Positions 35,078-43,442 of a stretch of 64,000 bases of DNA are shown piece by piece. Origin of the DNA: Rhodovulum sp. MB263 (GTDB lineage: Bacteria; Pseudomonadota; Alphaproteobacteria; Rhodobacterales; Rhodobacteraceae); the NCBI RefSeq assembly GCF_002073975.1, contig NZ_CP020384.1, forward strand, positions 3,038,001 to 3,102,000, read 5' to 3'. The notes beneath the pieces were generated by a model that saw only the letters and a list, made by a program, of their open reading frames with translations, did no database searches and was not told the DNA's origin. A program made the translations under genes and the position numbers. Position 1 is the first letter of the stretch. Every line of letters starts with the position of its first letter.

Positions 35078-35929
35078 TCAGGGCGCGCGATAGGCCTGAC
35101 GGATCAACTCGGCCAGCGCCCCGATCACCGGCCCGTCGGCAAGGTCGGAGACGTAAAGGTTGATCTGCGTGGTCATCAGATCCGGCAATGCGCCGCCATG
35201 CTGGATGCATTCGACATAGGGCGGCAGCGCGCCGTCGACCGAGGTATAGACCGCGAGATCGGCACTGACGCTGGCCTCGACCGTCCGGCTCGAATCGCTG
35301 TCGACGGTCATCACCCAGGGAATGCCCGCCTGGTCGAGCGCCGCCTGCACGCCCTTGCGGAAGATGCAGGTATGTTCATAGGCCAGCCGCAGCGGGCGCT
35401 GTTTCCAGGCGCTGCCGCCGATGGCGCCGACCCAGACCAGCGGCAGTTCGGTCAGCGTCTCGCCGGTCTTGCCGCAGCGGTCCTCGGTGGTCAGGATGAT
35501 GTCGACATCGCCGCGCCGGAACATTTCGCGCAGCCGCATCGTGTAGGACGAGATCAGCTGCACCTTGACCCTCGGAAAGTCGCGGGCAAAGCGATTCAGC
35601 ACCACCGGGATCGCCGGATAGACGATGTCATGGGGCACCCCCACCACCACCTCGCCCTCGTATTCCTGCGCCGTCAGCCGGGCATAGACGTCGTCGTTGA
35701 GACTGAGGATGCGCCGGGCATAGCTCAGCAATTGTTCGCCGGCGCCGGTCAGCTTGACCTTGCGCTCGCTGCGGTCGAGCAATTGCTGATCGAGCGCCTC
35801 CTCAAGCCGCTTGATCTGCATCGACACCGCCGATTGCGTGAGGTTGAGAAACCCCGCGGCCCGCGTCACGCCTCCGGCATCCGAGACCGCAACGAAGGAA
35901 CGCAGCGCGGTCATGTCGAGATTACGCAT
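35078..35929 (-). CDS. LysR-family transcriptional regulator
   Basis: A 283-aa regulator with an N-terminal winged HTH (FVAVSDAGGVTRAAGFLNLT, QSAVSMQIKRLEEALDQQLL) and a periplasmic-binding-type effector domain (about 90-280; GEVVVGVPHDIVYPAIPVVL). The ATG at 35929 (MRNLDMTALRSFVAV) was chosen because the family begins about four residues before the HTH and AAGGA lies upstream; earlier Met codons have no support. It is divergent from the DUF1127 gene, the most likely co-regulated neighbour. Confidence 0.88.
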   Translation of the reverse strand: MRNLDMTALRSFVAVSDAGGVTRAAGFLNLTQSAVSMQIKRLEEALDQQLLDRSERKVKLTGAGEQLLSYARRILSLNDDVYARLTAQEYEGEVVVGVPHDIVYPAIPVVLNRFARDFPRVKVQLISSYTMRLREMFRRGDVDIILTTEDRCGKTGETLTELPLVWVGAIGGSAWKQRPLRLAYEHTCIFRKGVQAALDQAGIPWVMTVDSDSSRTVEASVSADLAVYTSVDGALPPYVECIQHGGALPDLMTTQINLYVSDLADGPVIGALAELIRQAYRAP

Positions 35930-35962
35930 CCCATCACAATCCTTGATTAAAGACATAACAAT

Positions 35963-35979
35963 CATTCGTTTGAAGAATG
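35963..35979. promoter_or_regulatory. Inverted repeat between the LysR and DUF1127 genes
   Basis: CATTC-N7-GAATG in the 126-bp divergent region, 33 bp upstream of the LysR start. Its size and position suit a LysR-type binding site. Binding is not shown. Confidence 0.4.
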
Positions 35980-36055
35980 GAACACAGTGAGGCACAAACA
36001 TCAAGCAGGATGATGAGAGGATGTTTTCTCATCAGCGTTACTGAAGGGTTTCCCC

Positions 36056-36271
36056 ATGACGCAAGTCAGCACGAATATCCGCGCGGCCCGCGACGTCGGC
36101 CGGGTCGGCCTCGCGAAGAGAATTTTCCTTGGGCTCAGCGTCATGCGCCAGCGCCGTCAATTGATCGAACTCGACGACAGGCAGCTGCGCGACATCGGCC
36201 TGACCGCCGAACAGGCGCGCGCCGAGGCCCGCCGTTCGGCCTGGGACGTGCCGCAAAGCTGGCTGCGCTGA
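36056..36271 (+). CDS. DUF1127 (YjiS-like) small protein
   Basis: A 71-aa protein with the DUF1127 signature: MRQRRQLIELDDRQLRDIGL followed by TAEQARAEARRSAWDVP. Short DUF1127 proteins of alphaproteobacteria bind RNA and influence phosphate, carbon and stress responses (shown in Agrobacterium and Rhodobacter sphaeroides). GAAGGG lies about 7 nt before the ATG. It is divergent from the LysR gene. Confidence 0.88.
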   Translation: MTQVSTNIRAARDVGRVGLAKRIFLGLSVMRQRRQLIELDDRQLRDIGLTAEQARAEARRSAWDVPQSWLR

Positions 36272-36411
36272 AACTCGCGCGAAACCGCCGATCAATGGCC
36301 CGCCTTTGCCTCTTGGAGGCTTGAAATGGGCCCCGTCCCTGCCGATATACCCCGGCAATGGCGGGGCTTTCGCGCTTGACCGCTGGTATTGGACCAATGA
36401 GGAGGCTGCCA

Positions 36412-37191
36412 ATGGCTGACTACAACACGATCCGCGCCGGAGCGGCGGGCGTTCGCACCGCGCAGATCGACGAGGGTCTTCGCGCCCATATGAACAAGGT
36501 CTACGGCACCATGTCCGTGGGCATGCTGATCACCGCTCTTGCCGCCTGGGCGATTTCCGGGCTGGCGGTGACCAGCGATCCGTCCGGCGCCGTCGCGCAG
36601 ATCGGCGCCGACAAGTACCTGACCGGGCTCGGCCAGGCGCTTTATGCCTCGCCGCTGAAATGGCTGATCATGTTCGCGCCGCTGCTGTTCGTCTTCGGCT
36701 TCTCGGCGGGCATCAACCGGATGTCGGCCGCGACCGCGCAGGTGGTGTTCTATGCCTTCGCCGCGGTGATGGGCCTGTCGATCAGCTCGATCTTCCTGGT
36801 CTTTACCGGCATCTCGATCGTCCAGACCTTCCTCGTGACCGCGATCGCCTTCGCGGGGCTGTCGCTCTGGGGCTACACCACCAAGAAGGACATCTCGGGC
36901 TGGGGCTCGTTCCTGATCATGGGCGTGATCGGCCTCGTGGTGGCCTCGATCGTCAACATCTTCCTGGCCTCGCCCGCGATCATGTTCGCGGTGTCGGCCC
37001 TCGGCATCCTGATCTTCGCCGGTCTGACCGCCTATGACACCCAGCGGATCAAGACCGACTATCTTCAGCATGCCCAGGCGATGGACAGCGAGTGGCTGGG
37101 CAAGTCGGCGATCATGGGCGCGCTGAGCCTCTATCTCGACTTCATCAACCTGTTCATGTTCCTGCTGCAGTTCCTCGGCAACCGCGAGTAA
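36412..37191 (+). CDS. Bax inhibitor-1/YccA family membrane protein
   Basis: Seven-helix inner-membrane protein of the BI-1/TMBIM family. The 259-aa protein has the helices VGMLITALAAWAISGLAV, WLIMFAPLLFVFGFSAGI and IFAGLTAYDTQRIKTDY; the last holds the conserved Asp of the pH-sensing pair. Homologues act in calcium leak or FtsH-linked quality control. GAGGAGG precedes the ATG at 36412. A clear terminator follows, so it is probably monocistronic. Confidence 0.92.
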   Translation: MADYNTIRAGAAGVRTAQIDEGLRAHMNKVYGTMSVGMLITALAAWAISGLAVTSDPSGAVAQIGADKYLTGLGQALYASPLKWLIMFAPLLFVFGFSAGINRMSAATAQVVFYAFAAVMGLSISSIFLVFTGISIVQTFLVTAIAFAGLSLWGYTTKKDISGWGSFLIMGVIGLVVASIVNIFLASPAIMFAVSALGILIFAGLTAYDTQRIKTDYLQHAQAMDSEWLGKSAIMGALSLYLDFINLFMFLLQFLGNRE

Positions 37192-37221
37192 CCTGCCGCA
37201 TCAGGACCCGATCTTTCCAGA

Positions 37222-37252
37222 CCCGCCGGACCCAGCGTCCGGCGGGTTTTTT
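37222..37252 (+). terminator. Rho-independent terminator of the BI-1 family gene
   Basis: A 10-bp perfect stem, CCCGCCGGAC (37222-37231) with GTCCGGCGGG (37237-37246), a 5-nt loop and six T residues. It starts 31 bp after the stop codon. Confidence 0.95.
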
Positions 37253-37292
37253 CATGCGCCGCAGCCACTGCGCGCGGCAAAACCAAAGGGGA

Positions 37293-37321
37293 TTGCGCGG
37301 CGGGCAATATTAGTTGATAAA
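37293..37321 (+). promoter_or_regulatory. Candidate promoter in an AT-rich patch
   Basis: TTGCGC, a 17-bp spacer and GATAAA, directly behind the BI-1 terminator and 40 bp ahead of a frame with a strong ribosome-binding site. Confidence 0.35.
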
Positions 37322-37360
37322 AATAGTAAGGATTGAGTCTCGAAGAAGGGAGGACGACCG

Positions 37361-37633
37361 ATGCGACCCCTGTTCGACCGACGCGCCGGGCGCGCGCGCA
37401 GAGCCCTCGCAGAGAGGACCAGTGCCTGTCTCGCGACGCTCAGGGTCTTTGCCAGGGATTGGGATACCGCCTTTGCCGAAACAGCCGAAGGGGTGCTGTT
37501 CGACGTCTTCCGGAGCGGGTCTCAGGTCGGGGCCGTAAGGCCCTGCCTCCGAAAGCACGGGCGCGGCGTGTCTAGGTCGGCGGGTTGCAGCGATGCAAGG
37601 CCTACAGCCGACCACATCGCGGCAGAGGTTTAG
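37361..37633 (+). CDS. Possible small hypothetical protein (90 aa)
   Basis: Doubtful gene. It has an ATG with GGGAGG 8 nt upstream and a candidate promoter at 37293. The product is Arg/Ala-rich (MRPLFDRRAGRARRALAERT) with no family signature or membrane helix. It overlaps the end of the convergent low-GC gene by 4 bp. The signals are better than for a random frame, but the sequence itself gives no support. Confidence 0.3.
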   Translation: MRPLFDRRAGRARRALAERTSACLATLRVFARDWDTAFAETAEGVLFDVFRSGSQVGAVRPCLRKHGRGVSRSAGCSDARPTADHIAAEV

Positions 37634-38253
37634 GACACGCCCATCGGCTCCATCTGCGCAAGGAATCCAAGCTCTCTCAACCTCGGGCTTGGTACGTAAA
37701 CTATCCCGCCCCATGCCGACTTGGGAAGCAAAAGTCCGAACCGCGCCAGCGCCGACGATACCGCCGCTATTTCGCCAGCTACAATGCCCTGCGCCTTCAT
37801 CTCTGCCTCGAAACGCGGCCAGAATTTTTCATTAGGGTCGTGTTGCGGCTCCTCAATGGAAATCCTGTAGCCCAGAGCCACCGCAAAGAGCTCGTCGCGA
37901 GTCAGGTCCGACAATACACCGGCCCAGCGATGGAACTCTTCCGCATGAAGCGCATCGCGCTGCTTCAGGTCGACGATAAGCGCCGCCAAGGCCCGCAGAT
38001 TGCGCCGGGCCGTCCCTTGCTCGACAGCCCTTCCGTATCTCAAGATCATCTCAACGACGGGGTCCACATCCTGTGGGACGAAGTGGACATTTCCTCTTTT
38101 GATCTCATCAAGAAGAATCCTGCTCGCCTCCTCCCTTCGCCTCTGCAATGCCTTTTCGCAAAGAGCCGAGAATGAATTGCCGCCCGGGACCCCAAGCGTC
38201 GACATCACGTCAGCAGCGACGCTTGGCCCCAATGAAGTCCATGTACCGCTCAA
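37630..38253 (-). CDS. Low-GC gene of unknown function, distal to hypE
   Basis: Family not recognised. The 207-aa soluble protein is helical and charged (ALCEKALQRRREEASRILLD, RGNVHFVPQDVDPVVEMILR, HRWAGVLSDLTRDELFAVAL), with no membrane segment or signal. The start is a TTG at 38253 with GGAGGG 6 nt upstream, only 14 nt after the hypE stop, so it reads as the last gene of the hydrogenase operon. An ATG at 38208 (MSTLGVPGGNSFSALCE) is the alternative. Its codon use is visibly less GC-rich than that of the hyp genes, suggesting later acquisition. Confidence 0.7.
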   Translation of the reverse strand: MSGTWTSLGPSVAADVMSTLGVPGGNSFSALCEKALQRRREEASRILLDEIKRGNVHFVPQDVDPVVEMILRYGRAVEQGTARRNLRALAALIVDLKQRDALHAEEFHRWAGVLSDLTRDELFAVALGYRISIEEPQHDPNEKFWPRFEAEMKAQGIVAGEIAAVSSALARFGLLLPKSAWGGIVYVPSPRLRELGFLAQMEPMGVS

Positions 38254-38267
38254 ACCAATCCCTCCGG

Positions 38268-39308
38268 TCAGCAGATGCGCGGCAGCTGCTCGCCCACCAG
38301 CATGTCGACGATGCGCGCCCCGCCGAAGGCGGTGCGCATCCGGACCTGGCCGGGATGGTCGCCGGTCGCCCGGCCGACAATGACGGCGCCCCGGCCCTCG
38401 GGCCGGTCCCGCATCGCGGCAAGGGCCGCCTCGGCCTCGGCCTCGGGCACGAACAGGACAAGCGTCCCCTCATTCGCAAGGTAAAGCGGATCGAGCCCCA
38501 GGATCTCGCACATGCCCTTGACCTCGTCGCGCAAAGGCAGCGCCTCCTCCTCGATCCCGACGCCCACGCCCGCCGCCTCGGCCATCTCGTTCAGCGCCGA
38601 GGCCAGCCCGCCCCGCGTCGCATCGCGCGCGGCACGGGTCCCCGGGGCGGCCGCGATCACCGCCTCCATCAGATGGCCCAGCGCCTGACAATCAGACCGG
38701 ATATCGGTCGACAGCGCCAGATCGCCCCGCGCGGCCAGGATCGTGGCACCGTGATCGCCGAGAACACCGTTGACGATGGCCACGTCCCCGGGACGGATAT
38801 GCGTCGCCGCCAGATCGCGGCCGGGCGGGATCACGCCCACACCGGTCGTCGTGACGAACACCCCGTCGGCGGCGCCCCGCCCCACGACCTTGGTGTCGCC
38901 GGTCACGATCCGCACCCCCGCAGCGTCGGCCTCGGCCGCCATCGTCGCCGCGATCCGGCGCAACAGGGCAATCTCGGTGCCCTCCTCGATGATGAAGGCC
39001 GCCGACAGCCACAAGGGCCGCGCGCCCCCCACCGCCAGATCGTTGACCGTGCCGCAGATCGCGAGCTTGCCGATATCGCCGCCGGGAAACTCCAGCGGCG
39101 TCACCACGAAACCGTCAGTGGTCATCGCGAGCCGCGCGCCCGGCTCGGCCAGCGCGGCATCGGACAGCCGCGCCTGATCCTCCATCGCGTCGGGCCGGAA
39201 GGCAGAGGCGAAGACCTCGTCGATCAGATCGCGCATCGCGCGCCCGCCGCCGCCATGGGACAGCGTCACATGGGTGTCGCGCAGCCGCGCCCGGTTCGGC
39301 ACATTCAT
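38268..39308 (-). CDS. hypE: Hydrogenase maturation protein HypE
   Basis: With HypF it makes the cyanide ligands of the NiFe active site, dehydrating a carboxamide on its own C-terminal Cys. The 346-aa protein has the PurM-like ATP-binding fold (LSHGGGGRAMRDLIDEVF, MTTDGFVVTPLEFPGGDIG, DATRGGLASALNEMA) and ends in PRIC, the essential C-terminal cysteine motif. The ATG at 39308 overlaps the hypD stop as ATGA. Confidence 0.97.
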   Translation of the reverse strand: MNVPNRARLRDTHVTLSHGGGGRAMRDLIDEVFASAFRPDAMEDQARLSDAALAEPGARLAMTTDGFVVTPLEFPGGDIGKLAICGTVNDLAVGGARPLWLSAAFIIEEGTEIALLRRIAATMAAEADAAGVRIVTGDTKVVGRGAADGVFVTTTGVGVIPPGRDLAATHIRPGDVAIVNGVLGDHGATILAARGDLALSTDIRSDCQALGHLMEAVIAAAPGTRAARDATRGGLASALNEMAEAAGVGVGIEEEALPLRDEVKGMCEILGLDPLYLANEGTLVLFVPEAEAEAALAAMRDRPEGRGAVIVGRATGDHPGQVRMRTAFGGARIVDMLVGEQLPRIC

Positions 39309-40447
39309 TCCACGGCCTCCGAGATGCGGGCGCCGCCATATTGCCAATAGGCCGCGCAGGCCCCTTCGGAGCTGACCATCAAGGCGCCCAGCGGCATCTC
39401 GGGCGTGCAGCCGCTTCCGAATTGCGCGCAGCCAGTGGGCTTGATCCGGCCGGTCATCACCTGTCCGCAGGCACAGCCCTCGGGCTCGGCCACGACCCGC
39501 GGGCCCGCGGCATAGCCGATACCGAATGTCTCCTCGGCGTCATAGGCGCGGTATTTCGCCCGGATCCGCAACCCGGAGCGGTCGATCTCGCCCAGCCCCC
39601 GCCATTCGAAGGAGGGCCGCTTTTCATAGACATCGTCGATGGCAGCAAGGCTGACCGGGTTGCCATGCTCGGGCACCACGCGGGCATACTGGTTTTCCAC
39701 CTCGGCCCGGCCATCGCGGATCTGGATCAGCACCATCAGCACCGATTGCAGCAGATCCAGGGGCTCGAAGCCCGCGACGACGATGGGCTTGCCGTAATCC
39801 CGCGCGATGAAATCGTAAGGATGGATCCCGATCACCATCGAGACATGGCCCGGTCCGACGAAACCGTCGAGCACCATATGGGGATCGTCCAGCAGTGCCC
39901 TGATCGGCTCGGGCACGGTGATGTGGTTGCAGAAGACGCTGAAATTCTCCAGCCCCTCGCGCGCGGCCTGCTGGATCGACAGCGCGGTCGAGGGCGTCGT
40001 CGTCTCGAAGCCGAGGCCGAAGAAGACGACCTTGCGCTCCGGGTTGCGGCGCGCCAGTTCCAGCGCATCGAGGGGCGAATAGACCATGCGGATATCGGCC
40101 CCCGCGGCCTTGGCCTGCATCAGCGACATCTTCGTGCCCGGCACCCGCATCGCATCGCCGAAAGTGGTGAAGATGACACCCGGGCGGCGGGCGATCTCGA
40201 CGCATTCGTCGACGCGCGACATCGGCAGCACGCAGACCGGACAGCCGGGGCCATGGATGAACTCGATGCCCTCATGCACCAGCTTGTCGAGCCCGTAGCG
40301 GAAGATCGCATGGGTATGGCCGCCGCAGATCTCCATGATGTGGACGGGCCTTGCCTTCGTCGCGCCGATCTGATCGGCCAGCCCGGCGATGCGGGCCAGA
40401 ACGGCACGGGCGGCCTTCGGGTCGCGGAATTCGGTCGCGTATTTCAT
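39305..40447 (-). CDS. hypD: Hydrogenase maturation protein HypD
   Basis: Iron-sulfur scaffold which, with HypC, assembles the Fe(CN)2CO unit. The 380-aa protein contains the conserved motifs HIMEICGGHTHAIFRYG, IEFIHGPGCPVCVLP, FFGLGFETTTPSTA and the C-terminal [4Fe-4S] cysteines (PEGCACGQVMTG, GCAQFGSGCTPEMPLGALMV). It starts in ATGA overlap with hypC and ends in ATGA overlap with hypE. Confidence 0.97.
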   Translation of the reverse strand: MKYATEFRDPKAARAVLARIAGLADQIGATKARPVHIMEICGGHTHAIFRYGLDKLVHEGIEFIHGPGCPVCVLPMSRVDECVEIARRPGVIFTTFGDAMRVPGTKMSLMQAKAAGADIRMVYSPLDALELARRNPERKVVFFGLGFETTTPSTALSIQQAAREGLENFSVFCNHITVPEPIRALLDDPHMVLDGFVGPGHVSMVIGIHPYDFIARDYGKPIVVAGFEPLDLLQSVLMVLIQIRDGRAEVENQYARVVPEHGNPVSLAAIDDVYEKRPSFEWRGLGEIDRSGLRIRAKYRAYDAEETFGIGYAAGPRVVAEPEGCACGQVMTGRIKPTGCAQFGSGCTPEMPLGALMVSSEGACAAYWQYGGARISEAVE

Positions 40448-40734
40448 CCCTGCCCCTCCAGCGCCTTCGCGCCCTCGGCCATGGCCTCGGCCGCCTCCTG
40501 CGCCTCGCCCAGATCCTGCAGCGCCTGAAGGGTCTTCGCGGCCTCATCGGCGTCGATCCGGGCCATGGCAAAGCCCACATGGATGAGCGCCCATTCGCCC
40601 AGGAGATCCTCGATCGGCCCCTCGAGGATGCAGGCCACATTCACCTCGCGGCGCACCCCCGACACCTCGGCCAGCGCCATCATGCGGTGCTCATCGGTCA
40701 CCGCCACGATGCGGCCCGGAATTCCCAGACACAT
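40444..40734 (-). CDS. hypC: Hydrogenase maturation chaperone HypC
   Basis: Carries the iron centre from HypD to the hydrogenase large subunit. The 96-aa protein starts MCLGIPGRIVAV, with the essential Cys2, followed by the HypC beta barrel (EVSGVRREVNVACILEG, LLGEWALIHVGFAMARID). The last 25 residues are an Ala/Glu-rich extension beyond the usual length. One of two HypC-type genes here; the other is hupF. Confidence 0.96.
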   Translation of the reverse strand: MCLGIPGRIVAVTDEHRMMALAEVSGVRREVNVACILEGPIEDLLGEWALIHVGFAMARIDADEAAKTLQALQDLGEAQEAAEAMAEGAKALEGQG

Positions 40735-40735
40735 G

Positions 40736-42220
40736 TCAGTTCTCCTCTTCCCGGGCGACCCGGCCTGCGGGACCGGCGATCCCGTAGCGCTCGAGCTTGG
40801 CCCGCAACCCCACCCGCGACAGGCCCAGTTCGGCGGCCGCGCGGCTCTTGTTCCAGCGATGGCGGGTCAGCGTCTCGCGCAATATCCGCATCTCCATCAG
40901 TTCGACCCGGTCCTTCAACGTGCCCTCTGCGCTCAGCACGGCCTCGGCCGAGCGGTCGGCGCCCTCCTCCCCGGGCGGCGCCTGCAGGATGTGGCGCGAG
41001 ATCAGGTCGGCGCCCAGCACGCCGTCGCGGGCCATCACCAGCATCCGCGCGACCTCGTTCTTCAGCTCGCGCAGATTGCCGGGCCAGTCGTAGGTTTCCA
41101 GGAATTCCAGCGCCGCCTCGTCGAGCCCATGCACCGGCTTGCCATGGGCCTGAGACAGCTCGGCCAGCTTGGCCTGGGCCAGAAGCGCGATGTCGCCGCG
41201 CCGGGCGCGGAGCGGCGGCACCGCGATCTCGCCCGCCGCCAGCGCATAATACAGATCGCCCCGGAACCGTCCCTCGGCCACCAGCGCCTTCAGATCGGCG
41301 CCCGCACCGCAGATGAGCCTGAGATTGGTCGCGACGGTCTCCTGCCCGCCGACCGGCGTGAAGGCGCCCTCGGTCAGGACCCGCAAAAGCGTCAGCTGCA
41401 GCCCTGGCGGCGCGGTCTCGATCCCGCCGAGATAGAGCGTGCCGCGATCGGCCTTCTGCATCAGCCCAATCCGGGCGACGCCCCCCGCCAGCACGCCGCG
41501 CTTCGCGCCCATCAGCTCGATCGCGGCAAGATCCTCGGGCAGACCGGCGAGGTTGAGATCGTAGAACGGCTTGTCCGAGCGGAGCGAGGCATAATGCATG
41601 GCGCGCGCCAGCTGCGCCTTGCCGGTGCCGGGCTCGCCCGTCAGCACCACCGGCAGATCGAAGCCGGCAAAGCGGCCCGCCATCTGCACCACCGCGCCCA
41701 TCGGCGAATTCGCCGCGCGCAGCACGGTCTCGAAGCCCATGCCCTCGCGCAGCGCCTTTCGCCGCTTCTCGACGCGCGATTCGGCCGTGGTGGCCAGAAG
41801 CCGCATTTCGAGCGCCATCCGCGCGTTCTCGCGCGACAGCCGGAACAGCCGCGCCGCGTTCCGGGCCGCGATCAGAAGCTGGTCGGGATGCCAGGGCTTG
41901 GTCAGGATCTGGTGGATGCCCGCCTCGTTGATCGCCGCCACCATCGCCGCGCTGTCGGTATAGCCGGTCACGATCAGCCGAAGCGTCTCGGGCCAGCGCT
42001 CGCGCACCTCGGTCAGGAATTCGACGCCGCTGCGGCCGGGCATGCGCTGGTCGCAGAAGATCACCTGCACCCATTCATCCTCGAGGATCGCCAGCGCCTC
42101 CGCGGCATCGGCTGCGGTCAGCACCTCGAACTCGTCCTCCAGCGCCATCCGCATCGCCGCCAGCGAATGCGGCTCGTCATCGACGAGCAGCACCGCCGGG
42201 CGGGGGCTGGCAGGCGCCAT
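40736..42220 (-). CDS. hupR: Hydrogenase response regulator HupR (NtrC-like with degenerate AAA+ domain)
   Basis: Output regulator of the H2-sensing HupT/HupUV system, controlling hupSL. The 494-aa protein has a receiver domain (Asp14/15, phosphoacceptor Asp57 in FCDQRMPG, Lys108), a central AAA+ domain and a Fis-type HTH ([20 protein letters not shown]). The central domain keeps Walker A (GEPGTGKAQ), but the sigma-54 GAFTGA loop reads GVLAGG and Walker B reads GTLYLGGI, without the acidic pair. This agrees with R. capsulatus HupR, which acts with sigma-70 polymerase. The ATG at 42220 overlaps the hypB stop (TGATG). Confidence 0.95.
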   Translation of the reverse strand: MAPASPRPAVLLVDDEPHSLAAMRMALEDEFEVLTAADAAEALAILEDEWVQVIFCDQRMPGRSGVEFLTEVRERWPETLRLIVTGYTDSAAMVAAINEAGIHQILTKPWHPDQLLIAARNAARLFRLSRENARMALEMRLLATTAESRVEKRRKALREGMGFETVLRAANSPMGAVVQMAGRFAGFDLPVVLTGEPGTGKAQLARAMHYASLRSDKPFYDLNLAGLPEDLAAIELMGAKRGVLAGGVARIGLMQKADRGTLYLGGIETAPPGLQLTLLRVLTEGAFTPVGGQETVATNLRLICGAGADLKALVAEGRFRGDLYYALAAGEIAVPPLRARRGDIALLAQAKLAELSQAHGKPVHGLDEAALEFLETYDWPGNLRELKNEVARMLVMARDGVLGADLISRHILQAPPGEEGADRSAEAVLSAEGTLKDRVELMEMRILRETLTRHRWNKSRAAAELGLSRVGLRAKLERYGIAGPAGRVAREEEN

Positions 42221-43101
42221 CAGACCGCGGCCCCGGCCGCCTTTCCGGTGCATAACGCATCGAGCCAGTCGAGCCAGGCCTGCATGCCCTCGCCGGTGCG
42301 GGCCGAGACCCGCAGGATATCGATGCCCGGATTGACCCGCCTGAGATTGGCCTCGTAGAGATCGAGATCGACATCGCAATGCGGCGCCAGATCGGTCTTG
42401 TTCAGGATCGCAAGCCGGGCAACCGTGAACATGTCGGGGTATTTCAGCGGCTTGTCCTCGCCTTCCGTGACCGAGAGGATCGCCACCTTGGCATCCTCGC
42501 CCAGATCGAACCCCGCCGGACAGACCAGATTGCCCACATTCTCGATGAAGAGCAGCGCGCCGCGGGCCAGCTCGAGATGGTCCATCGCATGGCCGACCAT
42601 ATGGGCATCGAGATGACAGCCCTTGCCGGTATTGACCTGGATCGCCCGCGCACCGCTGGCGCGGATGCGGTCGGCATCGTTCGAGGTCTGCTGATCGCCT
42701 TCGATCACCGCCAGCGGCCGTTGGCCCAGCATCTCGATGGTGCGGCACAGAAGCGTCGTCTTGCCCGAGCCGGGCGAAGAGACCATATTGATCGCAATCG
42801 CCCCCAGCGCCCTCAGCACGCGGCGATTGCCGCTGGCGATGGCGTCGTTCTTGGACAGGATGTCCGTCTCGATCTCGATCAGCCGGGATTGCGACAGGCC
42901 CGGCACCGAGACCCCGGCCGCGCCCTCGCCGTAATGCAAATCGCCATGCTCGCCATGATGGTGGTGAGAGTGGTGGTGGTGGTGATCATGGGCGTGATCG
43001 TGGGGATGATGGTGGCCCCCATGCCCATGGGCATGGGTATGGGCATGCCCCTCTGCCTGCCCTTCCACCGTTGCGTCGCCGCAGCCGCAAACCGTACACA
43101 T
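42220..43101 (-). CDS. hypB: Hydrogenase nickel-insertion GTPase HypB
   Basis: GTPase that delivers nickel to the large subunit together with HypA. The 293-aa protein starts MCTVCGCGD, the high-affinity nickel motif. A 38-residue His-rich stretch (residues 19-56) follows, then the GTPase domain with [25 protein letters not shown] and [12 protein letters not shown]. Candidate dimer/metal ligands Cys and His lie in [14 protein letters not shown]. It overlaps hypA and hupR by one base at either end. Confidence 0.97.
   Translation of the reverse strand: MCTVCGCGDATVEGQAEGHAHTHAHGHGGHHHPHDHAHDHHHHHSHHHHGEHGDLHYGEGAAGVSVPGLSQSRLIEIETDILSKNDAIASGNRRVLRALGAIAINMVSSPGSGKTTLLCRTIEMLGQRPLAVIEGDQQTSNDADRIRASGARAIQVNTGKGCHLDAHMVGHAMDHLELARGALLFIENVGNLVCPAGFDLGEDAKVAILSVTEGEDKPLKYPDMFTVARLAILNKTDLAPHCDVDLDLYEANLRRVNPGIDILRVSARTGEGMQAWLDWLDALCTGKAAGAAV
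42934..43047 (-). repeat. Histidine-codon tract of hypB
   Basis: Encodes residues 19-56 with 22 histidines, alternating with Ala, Gly, Asp and Thr. At DNA level it is a run of CAY codons made of short imperfect repeats. Such tracts in rhizobial HypB bind many Ni2+ ions and serve for storage. Confidence 0.85.
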
Positions 43102-43442
43102 CACACCACCTCCATATCCTTGATCCGCATTTCGTCGCCCGCGACCGGCATCAGCTTGCCGCCGCCGCAGCGCGGACAGGGGTCGAGCCGGTTGTCGATC
43201 TCGACCTCGACCGCGCAATCGTAACACATCGCCCGGCCCGGCAGGTCGATCATCTCGAGCCGCGCGCCTTCGGCCGGGCTGCCCCGCATCACCACATCGA
43301 AGGCGAATTCCAGGGCCGGTTTCTCGACACCGGCAAAGCGTCCGATCTCCAGCCTGAGTACACGAACGGTCGCAAAGCCATGCGCCCGGGCCTGATCCTC
43401 GACGATCCCGCGAATACCCTCGCAAAGCGACATCTCATGCAT
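43101..43442 (-). CDS. hypA: Hydrogenase nickel-metallochaperone HypA
   Basis: Nickel carrier working with HypB. The 113-aa protein starts [10 protein letters not shown], where His2 is the nickel ligand. The zinc site has two CxxC pairs (CYDCAVEVE and CPRCGGGK). Length and order are standard. It overlaps the end of hupK by 8 bp and the start of hypB by 1 bp. Confidence 0.97.
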   Translation of the reverse strand: MHEMSLCEGIRGIVEDQARAHGFATVRVLRLEIGRFAGVEKPALEFAFDVVMRGSPAEGARLEMIDLPGRAMCYDCAVEVEIDNRLDPCPRCGGGKLMPVAGDEMRIKDMEVV

